A stretch of 64,000 nt of DNA from Microbacterium sp. ProA8 (GCF_039905635.1 NZ_CP157000.1:2170001-2234000), one strand, 5' to 3'; positions 1 through 9,726 are shown, counted from the first letter of the stretch. A program made the numbers and translations. The notes: a model not told the origin generated them from the letters alone.

Positions 1-2
1 TG

Positions 3-98
3 ATCGCGGGGCTGGTCGCCGTCAGCACGATCCTACTGACGCGGGGCCGCTCCGCGGCGGCCCTGTCCGGCTCGATAGGCTGTCGCCATGGCATCTGA
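3..98 (+). other. Possible C-terminal tail of an upstream membrane protein
   Basis: A frame open from the left edge ends in TGA inside the first codons of ppgK. It encodes a hydrophobic stretch (IAGLVAVSTILLTRGR) followed by a small polar tail, which could be the last membrane helix of a protein that begins outside the window. The fragment is too short to assign, and the frame may be open by chance in GC-rich DNA. Confidence 0.2.
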
Positions 99-861
99 CG
101 CGGCACGCGCCGTCGGCGTGGACATCGGCGGCACCGGCATCAAGGCGGGCATCGTGGACCTCGATCGAGGCGCGCTGATCAGCGACCGCGTCAAGGTCGC
201 CACCCCCGAAGGGGCTCACCCGCCCGACGTGCTCGCCGCGGTCACCGAAGTCCTCTCGACCCTCGGCGTCGCCGACGACCAGTCGGTCCCGCTCGGGGTC
301 GCCTTCCCGGCGATCGTCAAGCACGGCCGCACCCTTTCGGCCGCCAATGTCTCCGACCAGTGGATCGACTTCGAGGCGGAGAAGTTCTTCGAGGACGGCC
401 TGGGCCGCGACATCCACTTCGCCAACGACGCCGATGTCGCGGGCGTCGCGGAGGTGCGCTACGGGGCGGCGAAGGACCAGGACGGACTCACCATCCTCAC
501 CACCCTGGGCACCGGGATCGGATCCGCGCTGCTCTACAACGGCGTGCTCGTCCCCAACTCGGAGCTCGGGCACGTGCAGCGCGCCCGGCACGGAAAGGAT
601 GCGGAGGCGTACGCCGCCTACTCGGCGATGGAACGGCACGAGCTCACCTGGGAGCAGTGGGCGAAGCGGCTGCAGTGGTACTACGGACACATCGAGTTCC
701 TGTTCAGCCCGGACCTCTTCGTCGTCGGCGGCGGCGTCTCCAAGCACGCCGACAAGTTCCTGCACCTGCTCGAGCTCAAGACGCCGATCGTTCCGGCGGT
801 GCACCGCAACAACGCGGGCATCATCGGCGCCGCGGCCCTCGCGGGGCGGCCCGTCGTCTGA
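88..861 (+). CDS. ppgK: Polyphosphate glucokinase (ROK family)
   Basis: Cytoplasmic kinase that phosphorylates glucose to glucose-6-phosphate using polyphosphate (and usually ATP); typical of actinobacteria. The 257-residue length fits the family. The N-terminal phosphate-binding loop DIGGTGIKAG lies at residues 12-21, the sugar-binding NDADVAG around 113-119, and the second phosphate loop GTGIGSAL at 141-148, followed by the ELGH segment near 159-162. A C-terminal VVGGGVSK motif completes the ROK-like fold. The ATG is preceded by TAGGCT at 76-81 with exactly 6 nt between, so the transcript is probably leaderless; there is no Shine-Dalgarno. The gene stands alone, convergent with the RNase P RNA gene. 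Confidence 0.92.
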   Translation: MASDAARAVGVDIGGTGIKAGIVDLDRGALISDRVKVATPEGAHPPDVLAAVTEVLSTLGVADDQSVPLGVAFPAIVKHGRTLSAANVSDQWIDFEAEKFFEDGLGRDIHFANDADVAGVAEVRYGAAKDQDGLTILTTLGTGIGSALLYNGVLVPNSELGHVQRARHGKDAEAYAAYSAMERHELTWEQWAKRLQWYYGHIEFLFSPDLFVVGGGVSKHADKFLHLLELKTPIVPAVHRNNAGIIGAAALAGRPVV

Positions 862-904
862 GGTCGCGCGCCGGTTGCGCCCCCGCGACGCGGGCGGGCG
901 GAGA

Positions 905-1288
905 GGGCGAATGGGCCGGCCTGTACGCCGGGTTCTGTCCGGGGGCGTGAGCCCCGTGGACGGTCATCTCTCTCGGCGACACGTTGCCGTGCCGCTCCAG
1001 CGGCCTACCCGGGGACTCGGCGGGCCGCGTCATCATCCCCTGTCTGGCCTTGCTCCGGGCGAGGTTTGCCGTGCGGGTCGTGTCACCACGACCCCGGTGG
1101 TCTCTTACACCACCCTTTCACCCTTACCGGGACCGAGGTCCCGGCGGTCTGCTCTCTGTGGCACTGTCTCGCGGATCGCTCCGGGTGGGTGTTACCCACC
1201 GCCCTGCCCTGCGGAGCCCGGACGTTCCTCGGCGCGCGGCGGCGAACCGCCCGCGACGCGACCGTCCAGCCGACCCATTCGCCCCGCG
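905..1288 (-). ncRNA. rnpB: RNase P RNA component (bacterial class A)
   Basis: Catalytic RNA of ribonuclease P, which matures tRNA 5' ends. Read on the minus strand, the two ends form the closing P1 helix: GGGCGAATGGG near 1286-1276 pairs with the CCCATTCGCC stretch near 915-906. Just inside lies the conserved 5' core GAGGAACGTCCGGGCTCC with the GCAGGGCAG that follows, then GGGTAACACCC. The conserved 3' core ACAGAACCCGGCGTACAGGC lies near 938-919. Length is about 384 nt, normal for actinobacteria. Ends are set by the P1 pairing and may be off by a few bases. Apparent open frames across this segment are spurious. Confidence 0.93.
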
Positions 1289-1322
1289 AGTCTACCGTCG
1301 CGGGCTGAGTCCCGGCTTCGCG

Positions 1323-3053
1323 TCAGTCCTTCAATGCGGTCTCGGCGATGCGCACATCGAGCAGGAAGTCGAGCGGGAAGTCCCCGAAGAGCAGGCGCCC
1401 GGCGGCGGCAGCGGCATCCGTCACCGCCTGCGCGGCCGACTCGGCGTGCTCTTCGGGAGTGTGCACGATGACTTCGTCGTGGAGGAAGAATGCCAGATGC
1501 GGCTGTCGTGCGAAGGCCGGACCCGATCGCGGTGCGCCGCGATCGGCCGGCACGGGCGGGAGCGCGGCGAGGCGTCCCCGCAGGTCGGCGAGCCACGCGA
1601 GCGCCCATTCGGCGGCGGTGCCCTGCACGACGAAGTTGCGCGTGAACCGGCCACGATCGCGGGCCCACCGCCTCGCGCGGGTCTCCTCCGCTCCGGATGC
1701 CTCGGCCTCGGTGGCACGGGACTGCGCGGCCGACCACTCCGGTGAGGGAGCCGGCGAGCTGCGGCCGAGCCAGGTCGAGACCACGCCGCCGTCCTCGCCG
1801 ACGCGGGCCGCGTCATCCACCAGGCCCATGGCCCGCGGGTAGATCCGGCGCAGGCGCGGAACGAGGCGGCCGGATTCTCCCGTCGTGGCGCCGTACATGG
1901 CGCCGAGGAGGGCGATCTTGGCCTCCTGACGGGTGGCGACCGCGCCGCTGTCGACGATGCCCGCGTAGAGGTCCCGGCCGCGCGCCGCCGCGGCGAGGGC
2001 GGTGTCGCTCGCCATTGCGGCCAGTACGCGCGGCTCCAGCTGCGCGACGTCGGCCACGACGAGTCGCCAGCCGGGATCGGCGCGCACGGCCTCGCGCAGC
2101 TGACGTGGGAGCTGGAGAGCGCCGCCGCCGGAGGACGCCCAGCGGCCGGTGACGACGCCACCGGGGACGAAGACGGGTCGGAACCTCCCGTCTGCGACCC
2201 AGTCCGAGAGCCAGACCCACCCGTTGGCGGAGAGCAGCCGCGAGAGCTTCTTGTACTCGAGCAGCGGCTCGATGACCGGATGCCGCTGCTCGGCGAGCTC
2301 CCATCGGCTCGTGGACTCGACCAGCACGCCGACGCGGTGCAGCGCCCGCAGCAGCTTCGGCTGCGAGTCGAGGCTGGCGGTCGGGTCTCCGAGCGCCGCG
2401 CGCACGCGCTCCGCGGCATCCGCGAGCTTCGCCGGCTGGCCGCCGCCAGGGCGGCGCTCCCCGAGCGTCTCGACTAGGATCCGGTCGTGCGCGGCCGCGT
2501 CCCACGGGAGGCCGGCGGCACGGAGCTCGGTGGCGACGAGGGCGCCCGCGGACTCCGCCGCGGTCAGCAGGCGCAGGCGGCCGGCATCGCTGCTGTCCGC
2601 GATGGCCGCCCGCTGGCGCCGGAACTCCGCCAGGGCGGCCCCGACATCGGACGGCGGCCCGGTGGGGCGCTGCCCGTGCTCGAGATCGAACAGCGTCGGC
2701 GCCGCGTCCTCCGCGTCGACGTGTGGTGCGGCATCCCATTCCACCGCCCGGCGCACCTCAGCCGACTCGTCGACCAGCGCCGATTCCCGCAGGATGGCGT
2801 GGCAGAGCCGCAGGTCGTGACAGCGGGCGACCCGGACGCCGTCGGCGAGCAGGGCTGTGTACCACTGCGGCGTGTCGTGCCAGACCCAGCGAGGCGCCCA
2901 GCGCGCCTCGGCGTCTGCGATCCACGACGTCAGCGCGCCCTGATCCACCTCGTCGCGGTCGAGCTCGGCGGCGGCGTCATCGAGCCGGATGACGTCCGCC
3001 CCGCGAGCCGTCCGCCCGAGGACGATCCAGACGGGCGCGTCAGCTGCGCCCAC
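1323..3053 (-). CDS. Bifunctional 3'-5' exonuclease/DNA polymerase (pol I-like)
   Basis: A 576-residue protein of the family-A polymerase type without a 5' nuclease domain. A degenerate 3'-5' exonuclease-like region precedes the palm/fingers domain. Visible motifs are motif A as VVADVAQLEPRVLAAMASD (about 332-350; canonical DYSQIELR), the O-helix RQEAKIALLGAMYG (375-388), and motif C HDEVIVH (525-531). The fingers Arg, Lys and Tyr and the motif A and C acidic residues are present, so polymerase activity is plausible. The motif A Tyr is replaced by Val and the Ile by Leu. It is distinct from the full-length PolA expected elsewhere in the genome. The start is a GTG 38 nt after the zinc-ribbon gene, so the two may be co-transcribed; role probably in repair, unproven. 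Confidence 0.82.
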   Translation of the reverse strand: MGAADAPVWIVLGRTARGADVIRLDDAAAELDRDEVDQGALTSWIADAEARWAPRWVWHDTPQWYTALLADGVRVARCHDLRLCHAILRESALVDESAEVRRAVEWDAAPHVDAEDAAPTLFDLEHGQRPTGPPSDVGAALAEFRRQRAAIADSSDAGRLRLLTAAESAGALVATELRAAGLPWDAAAHDRILVETLGERRPGGGQPAKLADAAERVRAALGDPTASLDSQPKLLRALHRVGVLVESTSRWELAEQRHPVIEPLLEYKKLSRLLSANGWVWLSDWVADGRFRPVFVPGGVVTGRWASSGGGALQLPRQLREAVRADPGWRLVVADVAQLEPRVLAAMASDTALAAAARGRDLYAGIVDSGAVATRQEAKIALLGAMYGATTGESGRLVPRLRRIYPRAMGLVDDAARVGEDGGVVSTWLGRSSPAPSPEWSAAQSRATEAEASGAEETRARRWARDRGRFTRNFVVQGTAAEWALAWLADLRGRLAALPPVPADRGAPRSGPAFARQPHLAFFLHDEVIVHTPEEHAESAAQAVTDAAAAAGRLLFGDFPLDFLLDVRIAETALKD

Positions 3054-3091
3054 GACAGCACGGCCCGGCGGGATTTACAGCCCGGACTCCC

Positions 3092-3823
3092 TCACAGCCC
3101 GGATTCATCGTCGCGCACCAGCAGGCAGCCGCATTCGGGGCACGTGACGACCTCGTCCTCGGCCGACTGACGCAGCACCTGCAGGTCGGTGCCGGCGAGC
3201 ACCATGTTGCAGCCCTCGCAGGTGCGGCGTCGCAGGAACGCCGCGCCGGCGCTGCGAACCGCGACACGGTCGTAGAGCGCGATCAGTTCGGCGGGGAGGG
3301 CGCCGGCGATCGCGGCCCGGTCGCGGGTCGCAGCATCGAAGGCTGCGGTCGCCTCGGCGACGGCGCGCTTGCCCTCGGCGCTGAGCTCGGCCCCCTCGGC
3401 GTTGGTGGCCGCGATGAGCGCCTCCTGCTCGGCGACGGCCGCGTCCGCGAGCTCGAGTCGCTCCATGACCGCCAGCTCGGCGTCTTCGAGGTCGCTCTTG
3501 CGTCGCGCCAGTGCGGCGAGCTCGCTCTCGAACCCCTGTGCCTCTTTCGAATTTGTGGATGCCGCGAGCCGCTGCGCGTCCCGCGCCGCACGGGCGTCGA
3601 CCACCGCGACATCGGATTCGATGCGGGACAGCTCCGTGCGGAGGTCGTCACGCGCGCCCAGGCGCGTGGTGAGCTCCTGCGACAGCTGCTGACGGCGGCC
3701 GAGCAGCTCCTGGACGCGACCGGCCTGCGGCGGGTTCTTGCGGGCGTTCTCGGCCTGGCGGATCCGGGCGTCGAGCTGGGCGACCTCGACGAGGCGGCGC
3801 TGGTCTGCGGGGCTGGCTTTCAC
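3092..3823 (-). CDS. C4-type zinc ribbon, coiled-coil protein
   Basis: A 243-residue cytoplasmic protein with a long charged heptad-like helical hairpin over residues 1-190, followed by a zinc ribbon formed by C202-x2-C205 and C228-x2-C231. The family is widespread in actinobacteria and resembles the C4-type zinc-ribbon/CT398-like proteins implicated in nucleic-acid or secretion functions; the exact role is not established. The GTG start is chosen because TAGGTT at 3830-3835 lies exactly 6 nt upstream, implying a leaderless transcript. It precedes the pol I-like gene on the same strand. Confidence 0.8.
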   Translation of the reverse strand: MKASPADQRRLVEVAQLDARIRQAENARKNPPQAGRVQELLGRRQQLSQELTTRLGARDDLRTELSRIESDVAVVDARAARDAQRLAASTNSKEAQGFESELAALARRKSDLEDAELAVMERLELADAAVAEQEALIAATNAEGAELSAEGKRAVAEATAAFDAATRDRAAIAGALPAELIALYDRVAVRSAGAAFLRRRTCEGCNMVLAGTDLQVLRQSAEDEVVTCPECGCLLVRDDESGL

Positions 3824-3911
3824 GTGTCCAACCTACCGTGGGCATCGACGCCGTGATCGGCGGCCGCTAGCATTCGACGACCGGTCCTTACGCTGACGAA
3901 AGGCGCGCATC

Positions 3912-5444
3912 ATGGCCGTTCTCCGTACGAAGTCCGTCGAGCGGTCCATCGCCGACACCGATGAACCGGAGTTCCGGCTCAAGAAGTCGCTGAGCGCACT
4001 CGACCTGACCGTCTTCGGCATCGGTGTCGTGATCGGCGCCGGGATCTTCACGCTCACCGGCCGCGCCGCCCACGAGGTCGCCGGCCCGGCGATCGTCCTC
4101 AGCTTCGCGGTGGCGGCGATCGCCTGCACCCTCGCCGCGCTCTGCTACGCGGAGTTCGCCTCGACCGTGCCGGTGTCGGGGTCGGCCTACACGTTCTCCT
4201 ATTCGTCGCTGGGTGAGCTGTTCGCCTGGATCATCGGGTGGGATCTCATCCTCGAGATGTTCCTGGGGGCGAGCGTGGTCGCGCAGGGATGGAGCGCGTA
4301 TCTCGGCACGCTTCTCGATCAGCTCGGGATGCCGATCCCGCCTGAGATCGGCTACGGCGGCACCGTCGACCTCATGGCCATCCTGCTGGTGCTGGTGCTC
4401 GGCGGCCTCATGACCTTCGGCATCAAGGAGTCGCTGAGGGTGAACATGGTGCTCGTCGCCGTGAAGCTCTTCATCGTGCTGTTCGTGATCGTCGCCGGCA
4501 TCCTGTTCGTGAATCCCGCCAACTGGTCGCCCTTCGTCCCCGCCCCGGCACCGACCGACGCGCCGACCGGACTGAGCCAGCCGCTGCTGCAGTTCTTCTC
4601 GGGGATCGAGCCGACCGCGTTCGGCGTCGGCGGCATCTTCGCCGGGGCCGCTCTCGTGTTCTTCGCCTACATCGGCTTCGACGTCGTCGCGACGACCGCG
4701 GAGGAGACGCGCAATCCGCAGCGCGACCTGCCGATCGGCATCATCGCGTCGCTGGTGATCTGCACGCTGCTCTACTGCGCCGTCGCGCTCGTCGTCACCG
4801 GCATGGTCCCCTACCAGGACCTGGACCCCGCGGCCGCCCTGGCCAACGCGTTCGCGTTCCACGGGCAGACCTGGATGGCCACCCTGATCTCGGCCGGCGC
4901 CGTCGCCGGCCTCACCACCGTCGTGCTGACGCTCCTCATCGGTGCCACGCGCATCATCTTCGCGATGTCCCGCGATGCGCTGCTGCCCATCGGCCTCGCG
5001 AAGGTGCACCCGCGGTACCGCACGCCCTGGCTCATCTCGATCATCGTCACGATCGTGGTCGCCGTCGTCGCAGGATTCACCCCGGTCGGGCTCCTCGAGG
5101 AGATGGTGAACATCGGCACGCTCTCGGCGTTCGTGCTCGTCTCGGTCGGCGTGATCGTCCTGCGCCGCAAGCGCCCCGACCTGCCGCGAGCGTTCCGCGT
5201 GCCGTTCAACCCGTGGCTGCCCGCGCTGTCGGCGGCCATCTGCGTGTACCTGATGCTCAACCTCACCGTCGAGACATGGCTGCGATTCCTGGTGTGGCTC
5301 GTCATCGGCTTCGCGATCTACTTCGCCTACTCGCACCGGCACTCGAAGATCGGCCAGCCGGGCTACGAGGAGTTCGCGCTGCCGCATGTCGTCTCACACC
5401 AGCGCGACGACAGCGACGACGATCCACGGTCGGACCGGGGGTGA
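3912..5444 (+). CDS. APC family amino acid permease
   Basis: A 510-residue integral membrane transporter with about 12 hydrophobic helices and a short charged N-terminal tail. The APC signature in TM1 reads GIGVVIGAGIFTLTG (residues 36-50), with EFASTVPVSGSAYTFSY in the TM2-TM3 region. The overall pattern matches cationic amino acid/YfnA-like transporters, so uptake of an amino acid by proton symport is the likely role; substrate unknown. The C-terminus is acidic (DDSDDDPRSDRG). A GAAAGG ribosome-binding site lies upstream of the ATG and a TAGCAT -10 candidate lies at 3869-3874. The gene diverges from the zinc-ribbon gene. Confidence 0.88.
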   Translation: MAVLRTKSVERSIADTDEPEFRLKKSLSALDLTVFGIGVVIGAGIFTLTGRAAHEVAGPAIVLSFAVAAIACTLAALCYAEFASTVPVSGSAYTFSYSSLGELFAWIIGWDLILEMFLGASVVAQGWSAYLGTLLDQLGMPIPPEIGYGGTVDLMAILLVLVLGGLMTFGIKESLRVNMVLVAVKLFIVLFVIVAGILFVNPANWSPFVPAPAPTDAPTGLSQPLLQFFSGIEPTAFGVGGIFAGAALVFFAYIGFDVVATTAEETRNPQRDLPIGIIASLVICTLLYCAVALVVTGMVPYQDLDPAAALANAFAFHGQTWMATLISAGAVAGLTTVVLTLLIGATRIIFAMSRDALLPIGLAKVHPRYRTPWLISIIVTIVVAVVAGFTPVGLLEEMVNIGTLSAFVLVSVGVIVLRRKRPDLPRAFRVPFNPWLPALSAAICVYLMLNLTVETWLRFLVWLVIGFAIYFAYSHRHSKIGQPGYEEFALPHVVSHQRDDSDDDPRSDRG

Positions 5445-5453
5445 CGATGACGG

Positions 5454-5526
5454 TGGGCCCTGCCGGGATCGAACCGACGACATCCACGGTGTAAACGTGG
5501 CGCTCTACCAGCTGAGCTAAAGGCCC
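5454..5526 (-). tRNA. tRNA-Val (anticodon TAC)
   Basis: On the minus strand a 73-nt cloverleaf folds with acceptor GGGCCTT/AGGGCCC. The anticodon stem CCACG/CGTGG encloses the loop TTTACAC (anticodon TAC), and the T arm is GTCGG-TTCGATC-CCGGC. The 3' CCA is not encoded. It lies between the permease and aceE and reads GTA/GTG valine codons. Confidence 0.95.
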
Positions 5527-5570
5527 TCGCGGTCAGTCTACGAGGTGCGTCCGGTTCGTCCCGAACTCGC

Positions 5571-5650
5571 TAGGCTGGCAGATGGTGCGTTGTGGAGGGC
5601 TGACAAAGCCCGCGGCGCTCCGGTAGCGATTCCCTGGCATGATCTGCCAG
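5571..5650 (+). promoter_or_regulatory. aceE promoter and leader inverted repeat
   Basis: TAGGCT at 5571-5576 is a plausible -10 box, placing transcription start near 5583 and giving a leader of about 85 nt before the aceE GTG. Within the leader a perfect inverted repeat CTGGCA-TGATC-TGCCAG (5634-5650) ends 17 nt before the start codon, close to the ribosome-binding site. It could be an operator or an RNA hairpin. This is inference from position and symmetry only. Confidence 0.4.
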
Positions 5651-5667
5651 ACGACGAAAGGTCTTCT

Positions 5668-8397
5668 GTGACTGTCAACGATCAGGATCCGTACTCGCAG
5701 GAACCCCTCGACAGCGATCCCGATGAGACCTCCGAGTGGCAGGAGTCCCTCCAGCAGCTCGTGCAGGCGAAGGGCCATGGGCGTGGCCGAGAGATCATGC
5801 TGAGCCTGCTGCAGACCTCGCACGAACTGCAGCTGAACGTCCCGCAGGTTCCGACCACGGACTACATCAACACGATCGCCCCCGAGAACGAGCCCGAGTT
5901 CCCGGGCGACGAGGAGCTCGAGCGACGCTACCGCCGCTGGATCCGCTGGAACGCCGCGGTCACGGTGCACCGTGCGCAGCGCCCCGGCATCGGCGTCGGC
6001 GGCCACATCTCGACGTACGCCTCGTCGGCCTCGCTGTACGAAGTGGGCTTCAACCACTTCTTCCGGGGTCTGGACGACCCGAGCGGCGGCGACCAGATCT
6101 TCATCCAGGGCCACGCCTCCCCCGGCATCTACGCCCGCTCGTTCCTCGAGGGGCGCCTGACGTCGGAGCAGCTCGACGGCTTCCGCCAGGAGAAGTCGAA
6201 GGCGCCGAACGCGCTGCCGTCCTACCCGCACCCTCGGCTCATGCCGGAGTACTGGCAGTTCCCGACGGTGTCGATGGGTCTCGGTCCGATCAACGCCATC
6301 TACCAGGCGATGTCGAACAAGTACCTCACCAACCGTGGGATCAAGGATGTCTCGAACTCCCGCGTGTGGGCGTTCCTCGGCGACGGCGAGATGGACGAGG
6401 TCGAGAGCCGCGGTCAGCTCCAGGTCGCGGCGAACGAGGGTCTGGACAACCTGACCTTCGTCGTGAACTGCAACCTGCAGCGCCTCGACGGCCCGGTCCG
6501 CGGCAACGGCAAGATCATCCAGGAGCTCGAGAGCTTCTTCCGCGGCGCCGGCTGGAACGTCATCAAGGTCGTGTGGGGCAGCGGCTGGGACGAGCTGCTC
6601 GCGAAGGACACCGACGGCGCCCTCGTGCACCTCATGAACACGACGCCCGACGGCGACTTCCAGACCTACCGCGCCGAGGACGGCGCGTTCATCCGCGAGC
6701 ACTTCTTCGGGCGCGACGAGCGCACCGCGGCCCTCGTGAAGGACTGGTCGGACGACGACATCTGGGGCAAGCTGCGCCGGGGCGGCCTCGACTACCGCAA
6801 GGTCTACGGCGCCTACAAGGCGGCCACCGAGCACAAGGGCCAGCCCACCGTCATCCTCGCGAAGACGATCAAGGGCTACGGGCTCGGGCATCACTTCGAG
6901 GGTCGCAACGCGACCCACCAGATGAAGAAGATGACGCTCCAGGACCTCAAGTACTTCCGCGACTCCATGCGCATCCCGGTCTCGGACGCGCAGCTGGACG
7001 AGAACCCGTACCTGCCCCCGTACTACAACCCCGGCAGCAACGACGAGACGATCCAGTACATGCTGGATCGCCGCCGTGCGCTCGGCGGGTTCCTGCCGGA
7101 GCGCCGCACGCACCACGTCGGCCTGCAGCTGCCGGGCGACGACGCGTACGCGCTCCCGAAGAAGGGCTCGGGCACCCAGGAGATCGCCACCACGATGGCG
7201 TTCGTCCGACTGCTCAAGGACCTGCTCCGGGCGAAGGACTTCGGCCACCGCATCGTGCCGATCATTCCCGACGAGGCGCGCACGTTCGGTATGGACGCGT
7301 ACTTCCCCACGGCGAAGATCTATAACCCGCACGGCCAGAACTACACCTCCGTCGACCGCGAGCTGCTGCTGGCGTACAAGGAGAGCCCGCAGGGCCAGAT
7401 CATCCACGTCGGCATCAACGAGGCCGGCGCCGTGGCGGCGTTCACCGCCGCAGGCACCTCGTACGCCACGCACGGCGAGCCGCTGATCCCGGTGTACGTC
7501 TTCTACTCGATGTTCGGGTTCCAGCGCACCGGGGACGCCCAGTGGGCGGCGGGCGACCAGATGGCGCGCGGCTTCATCATCGGCGCGACGGCGGGACGCA
7601 CCACGCTCACCGGTGAGGGACTGCAGCACGCCGACGGCCACTCGCCGCTGCTGGCCTCCACCAACCCGGCGACGCTGTCGTACGACCCGGCCTACGGCTA
7701 CGAGATCGCGCACATCGTCCGCTCGGGCATCGAGCGGATGTACGGCGGCAACCACCCCGACCCCAACGTCATGTACTACCTCACGGTGTACAACGAGCCG
7801 CTGGTGCAGCCGGCGGAGCCGGAAGGGGTGGACGTCGACGGCATCGTGCGCGGCATCCACCGCATCTCGACCGCTGAGGGTGAGGGCCCGAAGGCCCAGA
7901 TCCTGGCCTCGGGTGTCGGTGTGCCGTGGGCGCTCGAAGCGCAGCAGCTGCTGCGCGAGGACTGGGGCGTGCAGGCGGATGTCTGGTCGGTGACCTCGTG
8001 GAGCGAGCTGCGCCGCGACGGTCTGGCAGCGGATGAGCACAACTTCCTCCACCCGGAGGAAGAGCCCCGCACCGCGTACCTCACCGACAAGCTGAAGGAT
8101 GCCGCCGGCCCGGTCGTCGCGGTGAGCGACTTCATGCACGCGGTGCAGGATCAGATCCGTCCGTGGGTGCCGAACCGGTTCGCGACCCTCGGCGCCGACG
8201 GCTTCGGGTTCTCGGACACGCGAGCCGCCGCTCGTCGCTTCTTCAAGATCGACGGTCCGTCGGTCGTCGTCCGCACGCTGCAGTCGCTGGCCGAAGAGGG
8301 CGTGGTCGACCGCGGCCTCGCCGCCCAGGCGATCGAGAAGTACCGTCTGCACGACGTGACGGCCGGAACGAGCGGAAACGCGGGCGGCGAGAGCTGA
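5668..8397 (+). CDS. aceE: Pyruvate dehydrogenase E1 component, homodimeric type
   Basis: Thiamine-diphosphate-dependent decarboxylase of the pyruvate dehydrogenase complex, feeding acetyl-CoA to the TCA cycle and fatty-acid synthesis. The 909-residue length is typical of the single-chain alpha2-type E1. The ThDP motif is visible as GDGEMDE (around residue 236) through to NCNLQRLDG (around 266-274). The transketolase-like pyrimidine domain follows ([15 protein letters not shown], then [15 protein letters not shown]). The GTG start is preferred over upstream in-frame codons because GACGAAAGG lies just before it and the protein then begins [18 protein letters not shown], as in actinobacterial homologues. 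The regulator gene fasR begins 7 nt downstream. Confidence 0.96.
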   Translation: MTVNDQDPYSQEPLDSDPDETSEWQESLQQLVQAKGHGRGREIMLSLLQTSHELQLNVPQVPTTDYINTIAPENEPEFPGDEELERRYRRWIRWNAAVTVHRAQRPGIGVGGHISTYASSASLYEVGFNHFFRGLDDPSGGDQIFIQGHASPGIYARSFLEGRLTSEQLDGFRQEKSKAPNALPSYPHPRLMPEYWQFPTVSMGLGPINAIYQAMSNKYLTNRGIKDVSNSRVWAFLGDGEMDEVESRGQLQVAANEGLDNLTFVVNCNLQRLDGPVRGNGKIIQELESFFRGAGWNVIKVVWGSGWDELLAKDTDGALVHLMNTTPDGDFQTYRAEDGAFIREHFFGRDERTAALVKDWSDDDIWGKLRRGGLDYRKVYGAYKAATEHKGQPTVILAKTIKGYGLGHHFEGRNATHQMKKMTLQDLKYFRDSMRIPVSDAQLDENPYLPPYYNPGSNDETIQYMLDRRRALGGFLPERRTHHVGLQLPGDDAYALPKKGSGTQEIATTMAFVRLLKDLLRAKDFGHRIVPIIPDEARTFGMDAYFPTAKIYNPHGQNYTSVDRELLLAYKESPQGQIIHVGINEAGAVAAFTAAGTSYATHGEPLIPVYVFYSMFGFQRTGDAQWAAGDQMARGFIIGATAGRTTLTGEGLQHADGHSPLLASTNPATLSYDPAYGYEIAHIVRSGIERMYGGNHPDPNVMYYLTVYNEPLVQPAEPEGVDVDGIVRGIHRISTAEGEGPKAQILASGVGVPWALEAQQLLREDWGVQADVWSVTSWSELRRDGLAADEHNFLHPEEEPRTAYLTDKLKDAAGPVVAVSDFMHAVQDQIRPWVPNRFATLGADGFGFSDTRAAARRFFKIDGPSVVVRTLQSLAEEGVVDRGLAAQAIEKYRLHDVTAGTSGNAGGES

Positions 8398-8404
8398 CCC
8401 GCCG

Positions 8405-9625
8405 ATGGGCAGGCCCACCGAGGTGATGGACAAGACCGAGACGCTCGCCTGGCTGCGGCGCATCTCGGGCGACCTCGCCACCGTCACGATCAAGCGTCTC
8501 GATGACACGCTGCCCTGGTACGCCGAGATGCCACCGGCCCGCCGCTCCGCGGTCGGGCTGGTGGCACAGGCCGGCATCACCTCGTTCATCCAGTGGTACG
8601 ACGATCCCGAGTCGACGCCCTGGATCGCCGCCGACATCTTCGCCGCTGCTCCGCGCGAGCTGCTGCGGAGCGTGAGTCTGACGCAGACGCTGCAGCTGAT
8701 CCGTGTGACGGTCGAGGTGACCGAGGAGCGGGTCGCCGGCAAGGGCGAGCATCTGCGCGAAGCGATCCTGCTGTACTCGCGCGAGGTCGCCTTCGCCGCG
8801 GCGGACGTCTACGCCCGCGCGGCGGAGGCCCGCGGGCTCTGGGATGCGCGGCTCGAGGCGCTGGTCGTCGACTCCATCCTGACCGGAGAGGCCGACGAGG
8901 AGCTGCCCAGCCGCATCGCTGCGCTCGGCTGGCACGGTCACGGCGAGGTCGCCGTGCTGGTGGGCACCACTCCCCCGCAGTTCGACGTCGACCAGCTGCG
9001 CCGCACCGCGCGCAAGCTCGGCGTCGACGTGCTGATCGGGGTGCAGGGCTCACGCCTCGTGCTGGTCGTGGGCCGCGCCGATCTATCGGCGATCGCCGAC
9101 GAAGCCGTGATCGACCTGCCCTTCGCGGAGATCGCGCGGCGGCTCGAACCCGGTTTCGGTGCCGGCTACCTCGTGCTCGGTCCCACGGTGCCCGCACTCG
9201 TGGACGCGAGCCAGAGTGCCCGGGCGGCGCTGGCCGGCTTCGCGGTCGCGCGGGCGTGGCGCCACGCCCCGCGCCCGGTCGAGGCCGATGACCTGCTCCC
9301 GGAGCGCGCCCTCGCGGGCGACCCCCTCGCGAAGATCACCCTCGTGGATCGCATCTACCGGCCGCTGCAGGCGCACAGCGCCGACCTCGTCACGACGCTG
9401 TGGGCCTACCTCGACAACGGGCGCTCGCTCGAGGCGACCGCCCGCGAGCTGTTCGTGCACCCCAACACCGTCCGCTACCGGCTCAAGCGCGTGTCCGAGG
9501 TCATCGGCTGGGATGCCACGGGACCCCGCGAGGCGCTGATCCTGCAGACGGCGCTCATCCTCGGCTCCATCGGGACGGATGCCGCCCGCCGACGTCCGCC
9601 GGCGCCTCGGCGCGGCGCCGTCTGA
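8405..9625 (+). CDS. fasR: PucR/CdaR-type regulator, FasR-like (fatty acid synthesis)
   Basis: A 406-residue transcription factor with an N-terminal sensor-like helical region, a central GGDEF-like/PucR domain, and a C-terminal PucR helix-turn-helix (about 337-375). That segment includes LEATARELFVHPNTVRYRLK, the canonical recognition element. The gene sits immediately before fabD, exactly where streptomycetes carry FasR, the activator of the fabD-fabH-acpP-fabF operon. The FasR assignment therefore rests on family plus synteny. An alternative start is the ATG at 8426, preceded by GAGG. It may be co-transcribed with aceE. Confidence 0.85.
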   Translation: MGRPTEVMDKTETLAWLRRISGDLATVTIKRLDDTLPWYAEMPPARRSAVGLVAQAGITSFIQWYDDPESTPWIAADIFAAAPRELLRSVSLTQTLQLIRVTVEVTEERVAGKGEHLREAILLYSREVAFAAADVYARAAEARGLWDARLEALVVDSILTGEADEELPSRIAALGWHGHGEVAVLVGTTPPQFDVDQLRRTARKLGVDVLIGVQGSRLVLVVGRADLSAIADEAVIDLPFAEIARRLEPGFGAGYLVLGPTVPALVDASQSARAALAGFAVARAWRHAPRPVEADDLLPERALAGDPLAKITLVDRIYRPLQAHSADLVTTLWAYLDNGRSLEATARELFVHPNTVRYRLKRVSEVIGWDATGPREALILQTALILGSIGTDAARRRPPAPRRGAV

Positions 9626-9726
9626 CGTCGCCGACGGCCCAACGTGTGGACCTTGCACAAAGGCACCCGTCATTCTTGTGACGGTGTCGCCAGAACCACC
9701 CTCCGGATCCTTGACAGGATGGAACG
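9626..9726 (+). promoter_or_regulatory. fabD upstream region with inverted repeat
   Basis: This 101-bp gap separates fasR from the FAS operon. It contains a perfect repeat CCGTCA-N6-TGACGG at 9667-9684, a TTGCAC -35-like hexamer near 9652 and a TTGACA near 9711. The symmetric element is a reasonable candidate for the operon's FasR operator, but could also be a weak hairpin terminator for fasR. No biochemical support is visible. Confidence 0.4.

Noticed and set aside
878..898. A small GC hairpin after the RNase P RNA 3' end
   Set aside because: The stem is only about 5 bp with no U tract, too weak to call a terminator.
905..1288. Several overlapping open frames between ppgK and the polymerase gene
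   Set aside because: The segment is the RNase P RNA gene, with conserved core sequences and a closing P1 helix.
5533..8742. A minus-strand open frame of 1069 codons opposite aceE
   Set aside because: It mirrors the codon phase of aceE, is rich in Arg, Val and His, and has no recognisable domain; it is a shadow of a high-GC coding sequence.
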